A stretch of 64,000 nucleotides of DNA from Tabrizicola aquatica (GCF_002900975.1 NZ_PJON01000003.1:472470-536469), one strand, 5' to 3'. Shown: positions 1-8,904, counted from the stretch's first letter. The notes: generated by a model from the letters alone, not told the origin. Program-made: numbers and translations.

Positions 1-534
1 CGCGCCTTCTGTTCGGTGATCCGGGGGACGCCGCTCCTCCTGCAACTGTTCCTGCTGTACTACGGGATCGGCAGCCTGTTTCCGGGTATCCCCGGCCTCC
101 GCGAAAGTTGGGCCTGGCCGATCCTGCGCGACGCCTGGTATTACGCGATTCTGGGCCTGTCGCTGTCGGTCGCGGGCTATGAGGGCGAGGTGATGCGCGG
201 CGCCTTCAAGGCCGTGCCGCATGGCCAACTGGAAGCCGCCCGGGCGATGGGAATGCCGCGCCTGACGATCTTTCGCCGGATCTGGTTGCCGCAGGCCCTG
301 CAGCGCGTCTTGCCGACCCTGGGGGGCGAGACGGTGTTGCAGCTGAAGGCGACGCCGCTGGTGGCGATGATCACGGTCGTCGACATCTATGCCGTGGCCA
401 GTCGGGTGCGGTCCGAAACCCTCATCACCTATGAGCCGCTGATGCTGCTGGCGGTGGTCTATATGGCGATCACCGGGGTGATCGTGCTGATCTTCCGCTG
501 GTTCGAGGGCCGGGTGCCGCAGCGCGTGGCCTAA
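1..534 (+). CDS. Polar amino-acid ABC transporter permease (5' end missing)
   Basis: The reading frame is open from base 1, so the N-terminus lies outside the window; a GTG at 16 is internal. About 177 codons remain. They read RAFCSVIRGTPLLLQLFLLY, the conserved start of the permease domain of the HisM/ArtM/GlnP group. An EAA loop follows (EAARAMGMPRLTIFRRIWLP), which docks on the ATPase subunit, and then several hydrophobic segments. The usual KDTSL after the loop is KATPL here. The substrate is probably a polar amino acid, but the binding protein and ATPase are not visible. The stop overlaps the convergent gene by 4 bases. Confidence 0.85.
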   Translation, partial: RAFCSVIRGTPLLLQLFLLYYGIGSLFPGIPGLRESWAWPILRDAWYYAILGLSLSVAGYEGEVMRGAFKAVPHGQLEAARAMGMPRLTIFRRIWLPQALQRVLPTLGGETVLQLKATPLVAMITVVDIYAVASRVRSETLITYEPLMLLAVVYMAITGVIVLIFRWFEGRVPQRVA

Positions 535-1178
535 TAGGTCGAATGGACCAGGGTCAGGCGCGCATCCTCGGCCACGGCGCGGGGGGTGACGATGGGTTCC
601 TCCAGGATGCGGGTCAGGCAGTCCTGAGCGTCGGCCGCCTGGCCCTTGTCGCAGGCGGGATGGGTAGGCCAGCGGTCCTGGATCAGCGCCAGTGCTGCGT
701 CCGATCCAAGGTTCAGATCGCCCAGGCGGTCGGTGCGGCCAAGGGTGAGCCCCAGCCCGTCCTGAAAGGCAATCCGCACCAGCTCGCTGCAGTACAGCGC
801 GGTGTCGGAGGCGTGGAACCAGGGATCGTAGGGCTTGCCGAACTGGCGGCGGGCGGCCTGGGTGACCCTGCGCGCGTCGGGGTCGGTCAGGCCCTCCAGC
901 CGGTAGATCGCCAGGTCGCGCCCCTGGCCCCGGTCAATCCAGTCCTCCAGCGGCGTGGCACGGGTGGTGGCGATCGCCTCCAGCACCACGGGCGCTCCCG
1001 AGGCGTCGAAGTCCAGGATGCCGACATGGGTATAGGGGCTGCCGGTGGCCTGCAGGATCGCGGTGGACTGGCTGGACCCGGAGGTCTGGAACACAAGGTC
1101 ACCGCGTTGCAGGGGCGGCAGGTCCTGGGCTAGGGCGGGGCCGGTCAGTGCAAGCAGTGCGGCGCGCAGCAGCTTCAT
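531..1178 (-). CDS. YiiX-like permuted papain-fold cysteine hydrolase, secreted
   Basis: 215 residues starting with a signal peptide (MKLLRAALLALTGPALA). The sequence matches the YiiX/YebB-like branch of the NlpC/P60 superfamily: an early GDLVFQ strand, a catalytic His near residue 51 (YTHVGI), and a Cys-containing helix near residue 130 (YCSELV) with a following Glu. The order His before Cys is the circularly permuted arrangement of this family. Members are thought to cleave amide or thioester bonds in lipids or peptides; the substrate here is unknown. It is convergent with the preceding permease and separate from the iol genes. Confidence 0.75.
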   Translation of the reverse strand: MKLLRAALLALTGPALAQDLPPLQRGDLVFQTSGSSQSTAILQATGSPYTHVGILDFDASGAPVVLEAIATTRATPLEDWIDRGQGRDLAIYRLEGLTDPDARRVTQAARRQFGKPYDPWFHASDTALYCSELVRIAFQDGLGLTLGRTDRLGDLNLGSDAALALIQDRWPTHPACDKGQAADAQDCLTRILEEPIVTPRAVAEDARLTLVHSTY

Positions 1179-1304
1179 GCGGGGGCCCTTGGGTATGGGA
1201 TGCTCAGCATAGGGGCAGGCGGCAGGAGCGGCCAGAGGGGTTGCAACAGGTTAAGAGAAGCTGAACGTCCGCAGGCAAGGGTTTGAAAAACCGAACCTTT
1301 TCTT

Positions 1305-1321
1305 TTGTCCCGCGTGGACAA
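1305..1321 (-). terminator. Weak stem-loop after iolB
   Basis: TTGTCC and GGACAA flank a 5-base loop just downstream of the iolB stop. The stem could be a weak transcription end for the iol operon, but on the minus strand it is followed by an A-rich rather than a T-rich stretch. A second small repeat (GGTTT..AAACC) lies at about 1280-1292. The rest of 1179-1324 shows nothing else recognisable. Confidence 0.25.
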
Positions 1322-1324
1322 GGA

Positions 1325-2137
1325 TCAGGCGTCCCGCTGGGCAATCCAGTCGTGGTCGGGGTCGTTCTGGAAGCGCCACTTCCGCAGCGGCCCGGCCATC
1401 ACGTTCAGATAATACATCTCATACCCATAAGGCGCGCCGCAGGGATGGTGCCCCTTCGGGACCAGCACGACATCGTGGGACTTGACGGCCATCGTCTGAT
1501 CCAGCGACCCGTCCTCGGTATAGACCCGCTGGATGCCGAAGCCTTGGTCGGGGTTCAGGCGGTGATAATAGGTCTCTTCCAGATAGGTCATGCGGGGGAA
1601 GTCGTCCTCGTCATGCCGGTGGCTGGGGTAGCTGGACCAGTGCCCGGCCGGGGTAAAGACCTCGGTCACCAGAAGGCTGTCCGCCACCTCGCGGCCCTCC
1701 ATCGCGATGTTGTTCACATGGCGGGTGTTGGTGCCCTTGCCGCGCGGGGTCAGTTCGATCCCCTCCGGCCCCAGCCGTTGCGCCGCATGGCCGCCCTTGC
1801 CGGGGGCCGTGCAGACACCGATGGTGCAGGCGGTGGTGGCGGTGGCCTTCCACTGGCTGCCGTTCGGCACATACAGGCAATGCGGCGGGGTCTTTTCAAA
1901 GACGTCCATCCGGTTGCCCATTTCGCCCCAGGCCTGGCCGGCGGCCTCCACCAGCGCCTTGCCCTCGACGATCACCAGGATCACCTCGCGGTCGCCGGTC
2001 ACCTCCTCGGCCACATCGCCCGGTTCCAGCCGGTAGAGCGAGAAGCCGACATAGCCCCAGCCGGCACTTTCGGCGGTGATGTCATGCACCTTGCCGCGGG
2101 TGCCGGTGGGGTGGCGGAGGAGGTTGGGCATCGGCAT
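1325..2137 (-). CDS. iolB: 5-deoxy-glucuronate isomerase
   Basis: 270 residues matching IolB over the full length. It converts 5-deoxy-glucuronate to 2-deoxy-5-keto-gluconate in myo-inositol breakdown in the cytosol. The second cupin shows the metal-binding pattern SYPSHRHDEDDFP, followed by an EETYYHR strand and a late GHHP motif. It is the last gene of the iolC-iolD-iolE-iolB run and lies 4 bases after iolE, so it is almost certainly cotranscribed. Confidence 0.95.
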   Translation of the reverse strand: MPMPNLLRHPTGTRGKVHDITAESAGWGYVGFSLYRLEPGDVAEEVTGDREVILVIVEGKALVEAAGQAWGEMGNRMDVFEKTPPHCLYVPNGSQWKATATTACTIGVCTAPGKGGHAAQRLGPEGIELTPRGKGTNTRHVNNIAMEGREVADSLLVTEVFTPAGHWSSYPSHRHDEDDFPRMTYLEETYYHRLNPDQGFGIQRVYTEDGSLDQTMAVKSHDVVLVPKGHHPCGAPYGYEMYYLNVMAGPLRKWRFQNDPDHDWIAQRDA

Positions 2138-2141
2138 GTCC

Positions 2142-3053
2142 TCAGGCGGGGCGGGAGTGGTCGATCTGAAGGCCGGCCTGGGCGCAAACCTTCAGGATGT
2201 GCTCGTAGCCAAGTTTCGAATACTCATACGGCGGGGCCTTGGCCGGGTCCTGCTCGGCCTCGACCACGATCCAGCCGTTGTAATCCATTGCTTTCAGCTT
2301 GTCGGCCACCGCCTGAAAGTCGATGCAGCCGTCGCCCGGCACGGTGAAGGCCCCGGCGATCACGGCATCCAGGAAGCTGCGGTTGTTGGCGCGGACATCC
2401 TTCACCACCTCGGGCCGGATGTCCTTGAAGTGGACGTGGTGCACCCGGTCGGCCCAGGTGTTCAGGACGCGCATCACGTCGGCCCCACCGAACAAGAGGT
2501 GCCCGGTGTCGAACAGAAGCTTCACGTTCGGCGTTGAGCCTTCCATCAGCGCGTTCACGTCATCCTCGGATTCGATGAAGGACCCCATGTGGTGATGGTA
2601 GGCCAGCGGCATGCCCTGATCGGCCATCCACTTCGCCAGTTCCGACAACTTCGCGCCATAGGCCCGCACGTCGGCGGCGGCGAATTTCGGGCGGTTGTTC
2701 ACCGGCACCGCGATGTTGCCCTGCACCGTGTTCGAACATTCGGCATAGACGATGCAGGGCGCGCCGAGGGCCACGAACTGCTCGACCTGCTGGCGGACGG
2801 CCGCGATCTCGGTCTGGACGTCGTTGACCAGAAGGTTGCCCGAGCACCAGCCGCCACACAGCGACAGGCCGTTGGCGTTCAGATAGGTCCGCAGCCCTTC
2901 GGTGTCGGCGGGCATCCGGCGGCCGCGCTCAACGCCAGTATAGCCGATTTCGCGCGCCTCGCTGAGGGCCTGCTCCATCGTGTAGGCGGCGGTCAGGTCC
3001 GGCAGGTCATCGTTCTGCCAGGAGATGGGAGAAATCCCGATCTTCACGCTCAT
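2142..3053 (-). CDS. iolE: Myo-inosose-2 dehydratase
   Basis: 303 residues, a xylose-isomerase-like TIM barrel. The N-terminus (KIGISPISWQNDDLPDL) and the segments GVERGRRMP, CGGWCSG, YHHHMGSF, LLFDTGHLLFGG and VHFKDIR are characteristic of IolE. It dehydrates 2-keto-myo-inositol to 3D-trihydroxycyclohexane-1,2-dione, using a divalent metal held by the conserved Glu, Asp and His residues. It lies 10 bases after iolD. Confidence 0.95.
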   Translation of the reverse strand: MSVKIGISPISWQNDDLPDLTAAYTMEQALSEAREIGYTGVERGRRMPADTEGLRTYLNANGLSLCGGWCSGNLLVNDVQTEIAAVRQQVEQFVALGAPCIVYAECSNTVQGNIAVPVNNRPKFAAADVRAYGAKLSELAKWMADQGMPLAYHHHMGSFIESEDDVNALMEGSTPNVKLLFDTGHLLFGGADVMRVLNTWADRVHHVHFKDIRPEVVKDVRANNRSFLDAVIAGAFTVPGDGCIDFQAVADKLKAMDYNGWIVVEAEQDPAKAPPYEYSKLGYEHILKVCAQAGLQIDHSRPA

Positions 3054-3063
3054 TCGTCAGTCC

Positions 3064-4890
3064 TCAATTCAACAGCCACTGGGCACGGGTGCCCGCTTCA
3101 TAGCCCTTGCGGGCCTCGTTCACTTCCTTGCGGTCCGAAACCTCGGGGACGGCCACGTCCCACCATGTCCCGCCGGCGCCGGTTCCGGGCGCTGGATCGG
3201 TGTCGATCACGATGACAGTGGGGATCGTCGCGGTCTTGGCACGCTGCATCTCGGCCTCAAGTTCCGGAATGCTGGCCACCTTCACCGCATTGGCCCCCAT
3301 CGCCCGCGCATGGGCGACGAAGTCGAGGTTCGCCTCATTCACATGATAGCTGTCGCGCAGAAGGTTGTTGAACGGAGCGCCGCCGGTGGCCTGTTGCAGC
3401 CGATTGATGCAGCCGTAGCCCCGGTTGTCGGTCAGGACCACGGTGAAGGGCACGCCCATCATCACGGCGGTCGCGAGTTCGCTGTTCGCCATCATGTAGC
3501 TGCCGTCGCCGACCATGCAGATCACGTCGCGCTGGGGCAGCGCCATCTTGATGCCCATGGCGCCGGCGATCTCATACCCCATGCAGGAGTATCCGTACTC
3601 CATGTGGTAGCCGCCCTGTGCCGCCCGCCAGAGGACGTGCAGCGCGCCGGGCATGGTGCCGGCGGCGCACATGATCAGGCTTTGCTTGCCGGCGTTGCGG
3701 TCCACCGCCCCGATCACCTGTGCGTCGGTCGGCAGTTCATTCGTCTTGGGCGCAGCGAAAAGCGTGTCTGTGGTGGCGAACCACTTTGCGCGGGCGCTGA
3801 AATCCGGGTCGGCGCAGCGGTGTGGCCCAAGGGCGGCGCTGATTTTCTGAAGCGCAACTTTCGCATCCGAAACCAGCGGTTGCGCCGCGCGTTTGTGGGC
3901 GTCGAAACCGTGGATGTTGATCGACAGAAGCTTGCGGTTCGGTGCGCTGAACACGGTCCAAGAGCCGGTGGTGAAATCCTGGAACCGGGTGCCGACCCCG
4001 ATCACCAGGTCGGCCTTGGCGGCCAGCTCATTGCCGCAGCCGGTGCCGGTGACGCCCGGGGAGCCGAAGTGCAGCGGTTCCTCCCAGTCGACGGCACCCT
4101 TGCCCGCCTGGGTTTCCACCAGCGGGATGTTGTGTGCCTTGGCGAAGTCCAGAAGCGTCTGTTCAGCGCCGGAGTAAAGGACACCGCCCCCCGCCACGAT
4201 CAGCGGGGTCTTGGCGCCCTTGATGGCGGCGACGGCGGCCTCCAACTCGCGCTGGTCGGGTTCGGGGCGGCGGATGTGCCAGGTGCGGGGCTCGAAGAAC
4301 TCCACCGGGTAATCGTAAGCTTCGGCCTGGGTGTCCTGGCAGAAGGCCAGGCAGACCGGGCCGCAGTTGGCCGGGTCGGTCATCACCCGCAGGGCGCGGG
4401 GCAGGGCGGTCAGGATATGCTCGGGCCGGCTGATCCGGTCGAAGTAGCGCACGACCGGGCGGAAGCAGTCGTTCGCCGAAACGGTGGCGTCGTCGAAATC
4501 CTCGATCTGTTGCAGGACCGGGTCCGGCGCGCGGTTGGCGAAGACGTCGCCGGGGATGAAAAGGACGGGCAGGCGGTTCACATGCGCCAGCGCGGCGGCG
4601 GTGACCATGTTGGTCGCCCCCGGCCCGATCGAGGAGGTGACGGCCATCGCGTTCCGGCGCTGTTTCGCCTTGGCATAGGCGATGGCGGCATGGGCCATGG
4701 TCTGTTCGTTCTGGCCCCGGTAGGTCGGCAGGACATCCTTGTGGGCATGCAGCGCCTCGCCGATCCCGGCGACGTTGCCGTGGCCAAAGATCGCCCAGAC
4801 GCCTTCGATGAAGCGGCTGCCATCCTCGGCCTGCTGGACGGACAGCCAGCGGACCATGGCCTGGGCGGCGGTAAGGCGGATGGTGGTCAT
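3064..4890 (-). CDS. iolD: 3D-trihydroxycyclohexane-1,2-dione acylhydrolase (decyclizing)
   Basis: 608 residues from the ATG at 4890. That ATG overlaps the iolC stop (ATGA) and has a GAGGGAG ribosome site; an upstream in-frame ATG at 4923 has neither advantage. It is a thiamine-diphosphate enzyme of the acetolactate-synthase fold. The C-terminal domain has the cofactor motif GDGSYMM...NRGYGCIN. It opens the cyclic dione to 5-deoxy-glucuronate, the substrate of IolB. Translation is likely coupled to iolC. Confidence 0.95.
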   Translation of the reverse strand: MTTIRLTAAQAMVRWLSVQQAEDGSRFIEGVWAIFGHGNVAGIGEALHAHKDVLPTYRGQNEQTMAHAAIAYAKAKQRRNAMAVTSSIGPGATNMVTAAALAHVNRLPVLFIPGDVFANRAPDPVLQQIEDFDDATVSANDCFRPVVRYFDRISRPEHILTALPRALRVMTDPANCGPVCLAFCQDTQAEAYDYPVEFFEPRTWHIRRPEPDQRELEAAVAAIKGAKTPLIVAGGGVLYSGAEQTLLDFAKAHNIPLVETQAGKGAVDWEEPLHFGSPGVTGTGCGNELAAKADLVIGVGTRFQDFTTGSWTVFSAPNRKLLSINIHGFDAHKRAAQPLVSDAKVALQKISAALGPHRCADPDFSARAKWFATTDTLFAAPKTNELPTDAQVIGAVDRNAGKQSLIMCAAGTMPGALHVLWRAAQGGYHMEYGYSCMGYEIAGAMGIKMALPQRDVICMVGDGSYMMANSELATAVMMGVPFTVVLTDNRGYGCINRLQQATGGAPFNNLLRDSYHVNEANLDFVAHARAMGANAVKVASIPELEAEMQRAKTATIPTVIVIDTDPAPGTGAGGTWWDVAVPEVSDRKEVNEARKGYEAGTRAQWLLN

Positions 4891-6794
4891 TGCTTCGCTC
4901 CCTCTGCGCGCTTGCTGTCCCACAGGGCGGCAAGGCGCGCGTAACGGTCTGACATCATTTCAACGGCGGCGGCGTCGGTCATCTGACCCTTAAGCCATGC
5001 GCGGGCGGCGTCGCCAAAGATCGTGCGGCCGATGGCAAAGCCTTTCACCAGCGGCTGCCGGGCCGCAAGGGCCAGCGAGGTCGCAAGCGCCGCTTCGCTG
5101 GCATCAAGGCCAAGGACGACCACACCGCGCGTGTGCGGATCGTTGCGGTTGATCGCGGCGCAGGCATTGTCCCAGGCGGCCTCGGTTGTGAACGGCTCCA
5201 GCTTCCACCAGTCGGGGTAGACGCCAAGGTCATAGAACCGCTGGATGATTTCGGCGCTGGTCTGGTCGTTGGTGGGGCCGACCTTTGAGGGGATGATCTC
5301 CAACAGCATCTCCAGCCGGTTGCGGCGGCAGGCGTGGAACAGGCGGCGAACGGTGTCCTCTTGCGCGGCCTTGGTCGCGTCGTCGTCGTCCGGGTGATAA
5401 AAGCACAGGACCTTGACCACATGCTCCAGCGGCCATTCCTGCAAGCCGCCAAAGTCGGGGCCAAGCTCCGGCTCCAGCGTCAGCGGGCGCGAGCCGGGCC
5501 ATTCGACGGGGCGCCCGATCCAGAGGCCGCTGCCGGCTGCCTGGAACAGGGCGTCCCGGCCCAGGCGGCTGTCGCAAAGGATGCCATAGCCGGGCTGGCC
5601 ATTGGCGACCTGCAAGGCCGCTTTCAGACACAGCTCCTTGAACGCGCCGATCTTTTGCGGGGTCGCGCCCTCCATCTGTTCCAGCTGCATGCGGTGGTCG
5701 AAGGCAAAGACCCGCATGGTGGACCAGTCGCGGTGGCGGTTGGTGGCCCAGTGGACCTGTTCCAGCGCCGCATCCTTGCGCAGCGCAGGGGTGACGACGC
5801 CACGGTTCAGGAAGAACTGCAACTCCTCCCACGAGGGATAGGCGGGCGTGCAGCCGTGGCGGGAAACGGCGAAGGCCCCGCAGGCATTGGCGTATTTCAG
5901 CGCCACCGGCCAGGGTTCGCCATCCAGCCAGCCCTTCAGCAGGCCGGACATGAAGCCGTCGCCTGCGCCCAGGACGTTGAACACCTCGATCGGAAAGCCG
6001 GGGCCGGCCTCGCCATCGTCAAGGCTGTCCGGGATCGCGCCGGTGAAGGCGACCGCGCCCATCGGGCCGCGCTTGCAGACAAGCGTGGCGTTGGAGACGG
6101 CCCGGACGGCGCGCAGGGCGGCGATGGTGTCAGTGGTGCCGCCGGCGATGTGGAACTCTTCCTCGGTGCCGACGATCAGGTCGAAATAGTGCAGCGTCGA
6201 TTGCAGCTTGGCGGTGACCTGCGCGGACTCGATAAACCGGCTCTCGCCGTCGCCATGGCCCGCCAGTCCCCACAGGTTCGGGCGATAGTCGATGTCGAGG
6301 GCGGTCTGAAGGCCATGCTTGCGGGCCAGGGTCAGTGCCTTCAGCACCGCAGCCTCGGTCCTGGGGTGCGAAAGGTGGGTGCCGGTGGCGACGACCGACC
6401 GCGCCTCGGCAATGAAGGCTTCGTCGATGTCATCCTCGCAGAGCGCCATGTCGGCGCAGTTTTCCCGGTAGAAGATCAGCGGAAACTGCTTGTCGTCGCG
6501 GATGCCCAGAAGGACCAGCGCGGTCAGACGTTCGGGGTCGGTGCGAACCCCGCGCACGTCGACGCCTTCCTTGGCCAGTTCCTCGCGGATGAAGCGGCCC
6601 ATGTGTTCGTCGCCGACGCGGGTGATCAGGGCGGATTTCAGGCCCAGCCGCGCGGTCCCGGCCGCCATGTTGGTAGGAGAGCCGCCGATATACTTCTGGA
6701 AAGACCCCATATCCTCCAGCCGGCCGCCGACCTGGGCGCCATAAAGGTCGACCGAGGAGCGGCCGATGGTGATGACATCAAGCGTGCGGGTCAT
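4887..6794 (-). CDS. iolC: Fused 5-dehydro-2-deoxygluconokinase / DUF2090 aldolase-like protein
   Basis: 635 residues. Residues 1 to about 330 are a PfkB sugar kinase: N-terminal GGSPTNMAAG, middle DIDYRPNLW, and the catalytic signature NVLGAGDGF near residue 290. Residues from about 340 to the end are a DUF2090 TIM-barrel domain, which starts near MRVFAFDHRMQLEQM and is related to class I aldolases. This fusion is usual in alphaproteobacteria. It may join phosphorylation of 2-deoxy-5-keto-gluconate to the following IolJ-type cleavage; the aldolase role is inferred. A GGAA-N6-TTCC operator lies 30 bases upstream of its start. Confidence 0.93.
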   Translation of the reverse strand: MTRTLDVITIGRSSVDLYGAQVGGRLEDMGSFQKYIGGSPTNMAAGTARLGLKSALITRVGDEHMGRFIREELAKEGVDVRGVRTDPERLTALVLLGIRDDKQFPLIFYRENCADMALCEDDIDEAFIAEARSVVATGTHLSHPRTEAAVLKALTLARKHGLQTALDIDYRPNLWGLAGHGDGESRFIESAQVTAKLQSTLHYFDLIVGTEEEFHIAGGTTDTIAALRAVRAVSNATLVCKRGPMGAVAFTGAIPDSLDDGEAGPGFPIEVFNVLGAGDGFMSGLLKGWLDGEPWPVALKYANACGAFAVSRHGCTPAYPSWEELQFFLNRGVVTPALRKDAALEQVHWATNRHRDWSTMRVFAFDHRMQLEQMEGATPQKIGAFKELCLKAALQVANGQPGYGILCDSRLGRDALFQAAGSGLWIGRPVEWPGSRPLTLEPELGPDFGGLQEWPLEHVVKVLCFYHPDDDDATKAAQEDTVRRLFHACRRNRLEMLLEIIPSKVGPTNDQTSAEIIQRFYDLGVYPDWWKLEPFTTEAAWDNACAAINRNDPHTRGVVVLGLDASEAALATSLALAARQPLVKGFAIGRTIFGDAARAWLKGQMTDAAAVEMMSDRYARLAALWDSKRAEGAKQ

Positions 6795-6823
6795 GGAAGA
6801 GTCCTGGCGAGTCGGATGGATGG

Positions 6824-6839
6824 TGGAACGTTTATTCCA
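6824..6839 (-). promoter_or_regulatory. IolR operator upstream of iolC
   Basis: TGGAACGTTTATTCCA is an inverted repeat of the form GGAA-N6-TTCC in the 66-base gap between iolR and iolC. The same pattern lies in front of iolR. This matches the palindrome described for rhizobial IolR (RpiR family), so iolCDEB is probably repressed by IolR in the absence of inositol. Confidence 0.75.
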
Positions 6840-6860
6840 TTTCCGCTTCGCAGGGAAGCA

Positions 6861-7718
6861 TCAAGTTTCACGCCGGGCTGCCACGGCGACCGCCAGCGAC
6901 AGGGCCAGCGCAATCGCCGCCGACAGCGAACGGAAGGCACCGAAGTCGATTTCGGTCACGGTGAGGATGGTGTCCCCCAGGGGGCCAAGGGTTGTCGCCG
7001 GCGGGTCGGTCAGGAACACCACGGGCATGCCACGACTGCGGGCGTCGCGGGCCAGCGCGAGGGTCTCATCCGAATAGGGCGCGAAGGTGATGGCCAGCAG
7101 CGCATCCGTCGGCTGCAGGGTCGACCGGTGGCCAAGGCCCGCCACCCCGTCGTGCAGCACGGCAGGAACCCCCAGCTTGTCAAAGACATAGGCCAGGTAG
7201 GATGCCACGGGGAACGACCGGCGAAAGCCCGCCAGATGGATCGTGCGGGCGCGGGCCAGCGTCTCAACCGCCTGATTCAACGCGGTTTCGTCCAGATTGC
7301 GCGCCAGGGCCTCCATCGACTGGCGGCCGGCTTCGACGAACTCGGCGACCAGGGTCGCGGGCTGGCCGGCGCCCCCGGCCTTCAGGTTGGCAAGGCGCGT
7401 GGCATAGTCCGGCTGGGCGGTCGTCAGCGCGTCCCGGAACAGGCGCTGCATCTCGGCATAGCCGGAGAAGCCCAGCACCTGACAAAAGCGCATCATGGCC
7501 GAGGGGGGGACCCCGGCCCCCTGCGCCACCTGCGCGACGGTGGAAAGCGCGATCTGGTCCGGGTGCCGCGCCAGGTGATCGGCGCATTGCTGCAGGCGAC
7601 GGGGCAGGTTGCCGTCAAGCGATGCAAGCCGCTCACGAAATGCCGCAACCGAGGGTGGCGGTGGCGGGCGGGGGCTGTCCTGGGGCATGGCATCCTGCGC
7701 GGTTGTGGGCATCAGCAT
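6861..7718 (-). CDS. iolR: RpiR/MurR-family regulator of inositol catabolism
   Basis: 285 residues from the ATG at 7718. A second ATG at 7712 and one at 7688 are alternatives; longer frames run through the operator and are less likely. The N-terminal HTH_6 domain carries ALSTVAQVAQGAGVPPSAMMRFCQVLGF. The C-terminal SIS domain (from about residue 130) binds a sugar phosphate in this family. Its place directly upstream of iolC and the two shared operators identify it as IolR. The site in front of its own start indicates autoregulation. Confidence 0.85.
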   Translation of the reverse strand: MLMPTTAQDAMPQDSPRPPPPPSVAAFRERLASLDGNLPRRLQQCADHLARHPDQIALSTVAQVAQGAGVPPSAMMRFCQVLGFSGYAEMQRLFRDALTTAQPDYATRLANLKAGGAGQPATLVAEFVEAGRQSMEALARNLDETALNQAVETLARARTIHLAGFRRSFPVASYLAYVFDKLGVPAVLHDGVAGLGHRSTLQPTDALLAITFAPYSDETLALARDARSRGMPVVFLTDPPATTLGPLGDTILTVTEIDFGAFRSLSAAIALALSLAVAVAARRET

Positions 7719-7724
7719 AGCACA

Positions 7725-7740
7725 TGGAATGAATGTTCCA
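7725..7740 (-). promoter_or_regulatory. IolR operator upstream of iolR
   Basis: The plus strand reads TGGAATGAATGTTCCA, a GGAA-N6-TTCC palindrome ending 7 bases before the proposed iolR ATG. It shares both arms with the site at 6824-6839 and suggests autoregulation. Confidence 0.7.
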
Positions 7741-7763
7741 AGGTCTGAGTGCCGCGCAGACAA

Positions 7764-7791
7764 AAGCCCCGCGCCTTGCGGCACGGGGCTT
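7764..7791 (-). terminator. Rho-independent terminator after the LysM binding-protein gene
   Basis: AAGCCCCG and CGGGGCTT form an 8-bp stem with a GC-rich inner hairpin. On the minus strand the stem runs into TTTTG. It lies 18 bases past the stop at 7810 and ends that transcript before the iolR promoter. Confidence 0.8.
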
Positions 7792-7809
7792 CGCTCATGC
7801 CAGAAAGGG

Positions 7810-8904
7810 TTACTGGCTGAGCTTGTTGTATTCTGCAAGGCCCGTGGCGACGATGTCGTACCATTCGCCAGACTCGCGCATTTCGGTGATGCCGCGGTTC
7901 AGCATCGCGATGTAGACCCGGCCGCGCGGATTGCTTTTCGAGGTCAGGAAGTGGTAGGTGATGAAGGTCGCCAGCGCCGGGTTCGGCACCACGCGGTCGG
8001 TCGCCCCCAGTTCGGCAAAGTTGCTCGACGCGGTCTCGGCCTCGATCGAATAGAGGTCGACCTCGCCGTTGATCAGCATCTGCGCGCAGTCCTGCGGATT
8101 CTTCGGGTGGGTATAGGTCACAAGCGGCTCGACCAGGCCCTGCACTTCCAGATCGCTGATCGGCCAGGCCTCGGGCCGGCAGATCCGCGCGCCGGCATAG
8201 TCGCCGAAGGAGCGGGCGCTGGCGTATTTGCTGTCGACCAGGGTGTTGAACGCATAAGCCGTCTCGTAGATCGGCAGCGAGAAGTCGAACTCGGTGCACA
8301 TGCGGACCGAGAATTCGCCCAGGAGATCCAGCTTCGAGCAGTCCGGCGCTTCCCAGGCGATGGACACGTCAAAGGCGCCGGTGGGCAGCAACACGTCGAT
8401 GTGCGACATCCAGTCATCGACATAGCTGACTTCGTAGCCTCGGTCGTTGCCGCCGCGCTGCATCGCCGTGGTGGCCATGCGCACGAAGATCCCGCCGCCG
8501 GTCAGGCTTTCGTCGGTGAAGGGCATCCAGTTGTTCGAGCTGATGAATTTCAGCGGCGGCTCGTAGGTCGCACTGCGGCTGGAGTTGGACTCCTGACGCT
8601 CGGTCTCGGCCGCGATGATGGAGCTGAGTTCGCTGTCGGCGGTCAGGCGACCATCCTCGCAGGGCAGGATCAGCTGGAGACCCGGCGGCAGGTTGTTCGG
8701 GTTCGACGCCAGCGCATCGCGGTTGGCGTTGAAGATCATCTGGTAGTCATACGAGCCGTAGGCCGCCTGGGCGATCGACCCCAGCGTGTCCCCATCCTGC
8801 ACCGTGTAGGTGGTGCAGGCTTCCTGGGCCGCAGCGACACCGGGCACCGCCAGCATCAACGCCGCAAGGGCGACGGAACGGGACTTGATGGTTGCACGAT
8901 TCAT
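7810..8904 (-). CDS. Secreted LysM plus solute-binding (SBP_bac_3-like) protein 1
   Basis: 364 residues from the ATG at 8904, which follows an AGAGGA ribosome site; an upstream ATG at 8964 lacks one and would bury the signal peptide. Signal peptide: RSVALAALMLAVPGVAAA. A LysM domain follows (YTVQDGDTLGSIAQAAYG ... NNLPPGLQLILPC), then from about residue 110 a periplasmic binding-protein domain (NNWMPFTDESLTGGGIF ... ICRPEAWPISDLEVQG ... GEWYDIV). LysM binds peptidoglycan or other N-acetylglucosamine polymers, so the binding domain may be held at the wall. No permease or ATPase is adjacent. It is a paralog of the gene at 9149-10261. Confidence 0.8.
   Translation of the reverse strand: MNRATIKSRSVALAALMLAVPGVAAAQEACTTYTVQDGDTLGSIAQAAYGSYDYQMIFNANRDALASNPNNLPPGLQLILPCEDGRLTADSELSSIIAAETERQESNSSRSATYEPPLKFISSNNWMPFTDESLTGGGIFVRMATTAMQRGGNDRGYEVSYVDDWMSHIDVLLPTGAFDVSIAWEAPDCSKLDLLGEFSVRMCTEFDFSLPIYETAYAFNTLVDSKYASARSFGDYAGARICRPEAWPISDLEVQGLVEPLVTYTHPKNPQDCAQMLINGEVDLYSIEAETASSNFAELGATDRVVPNPALATFITYHFLTSKSNPRGRVYIAMLNRGITEMRESGEWYDIVATGLAEYNKLSQ

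Noticed and set aside
1280..1292. GGTTT-GAA-AAACC as a strong terminator
   Set aside because: The stem is only five mostly A-T pairs; it is mentioned only as a weak repeat.
3025..7748. Very long plus-strand open frames opposite iolD and iolC (over 600 codons each)
   Set aside because: They are antisense shadows caused by high GC and codon bias; they are Gly/Arg/His-rich and match no family, while the minus strand encodes intact inositol enzymes.
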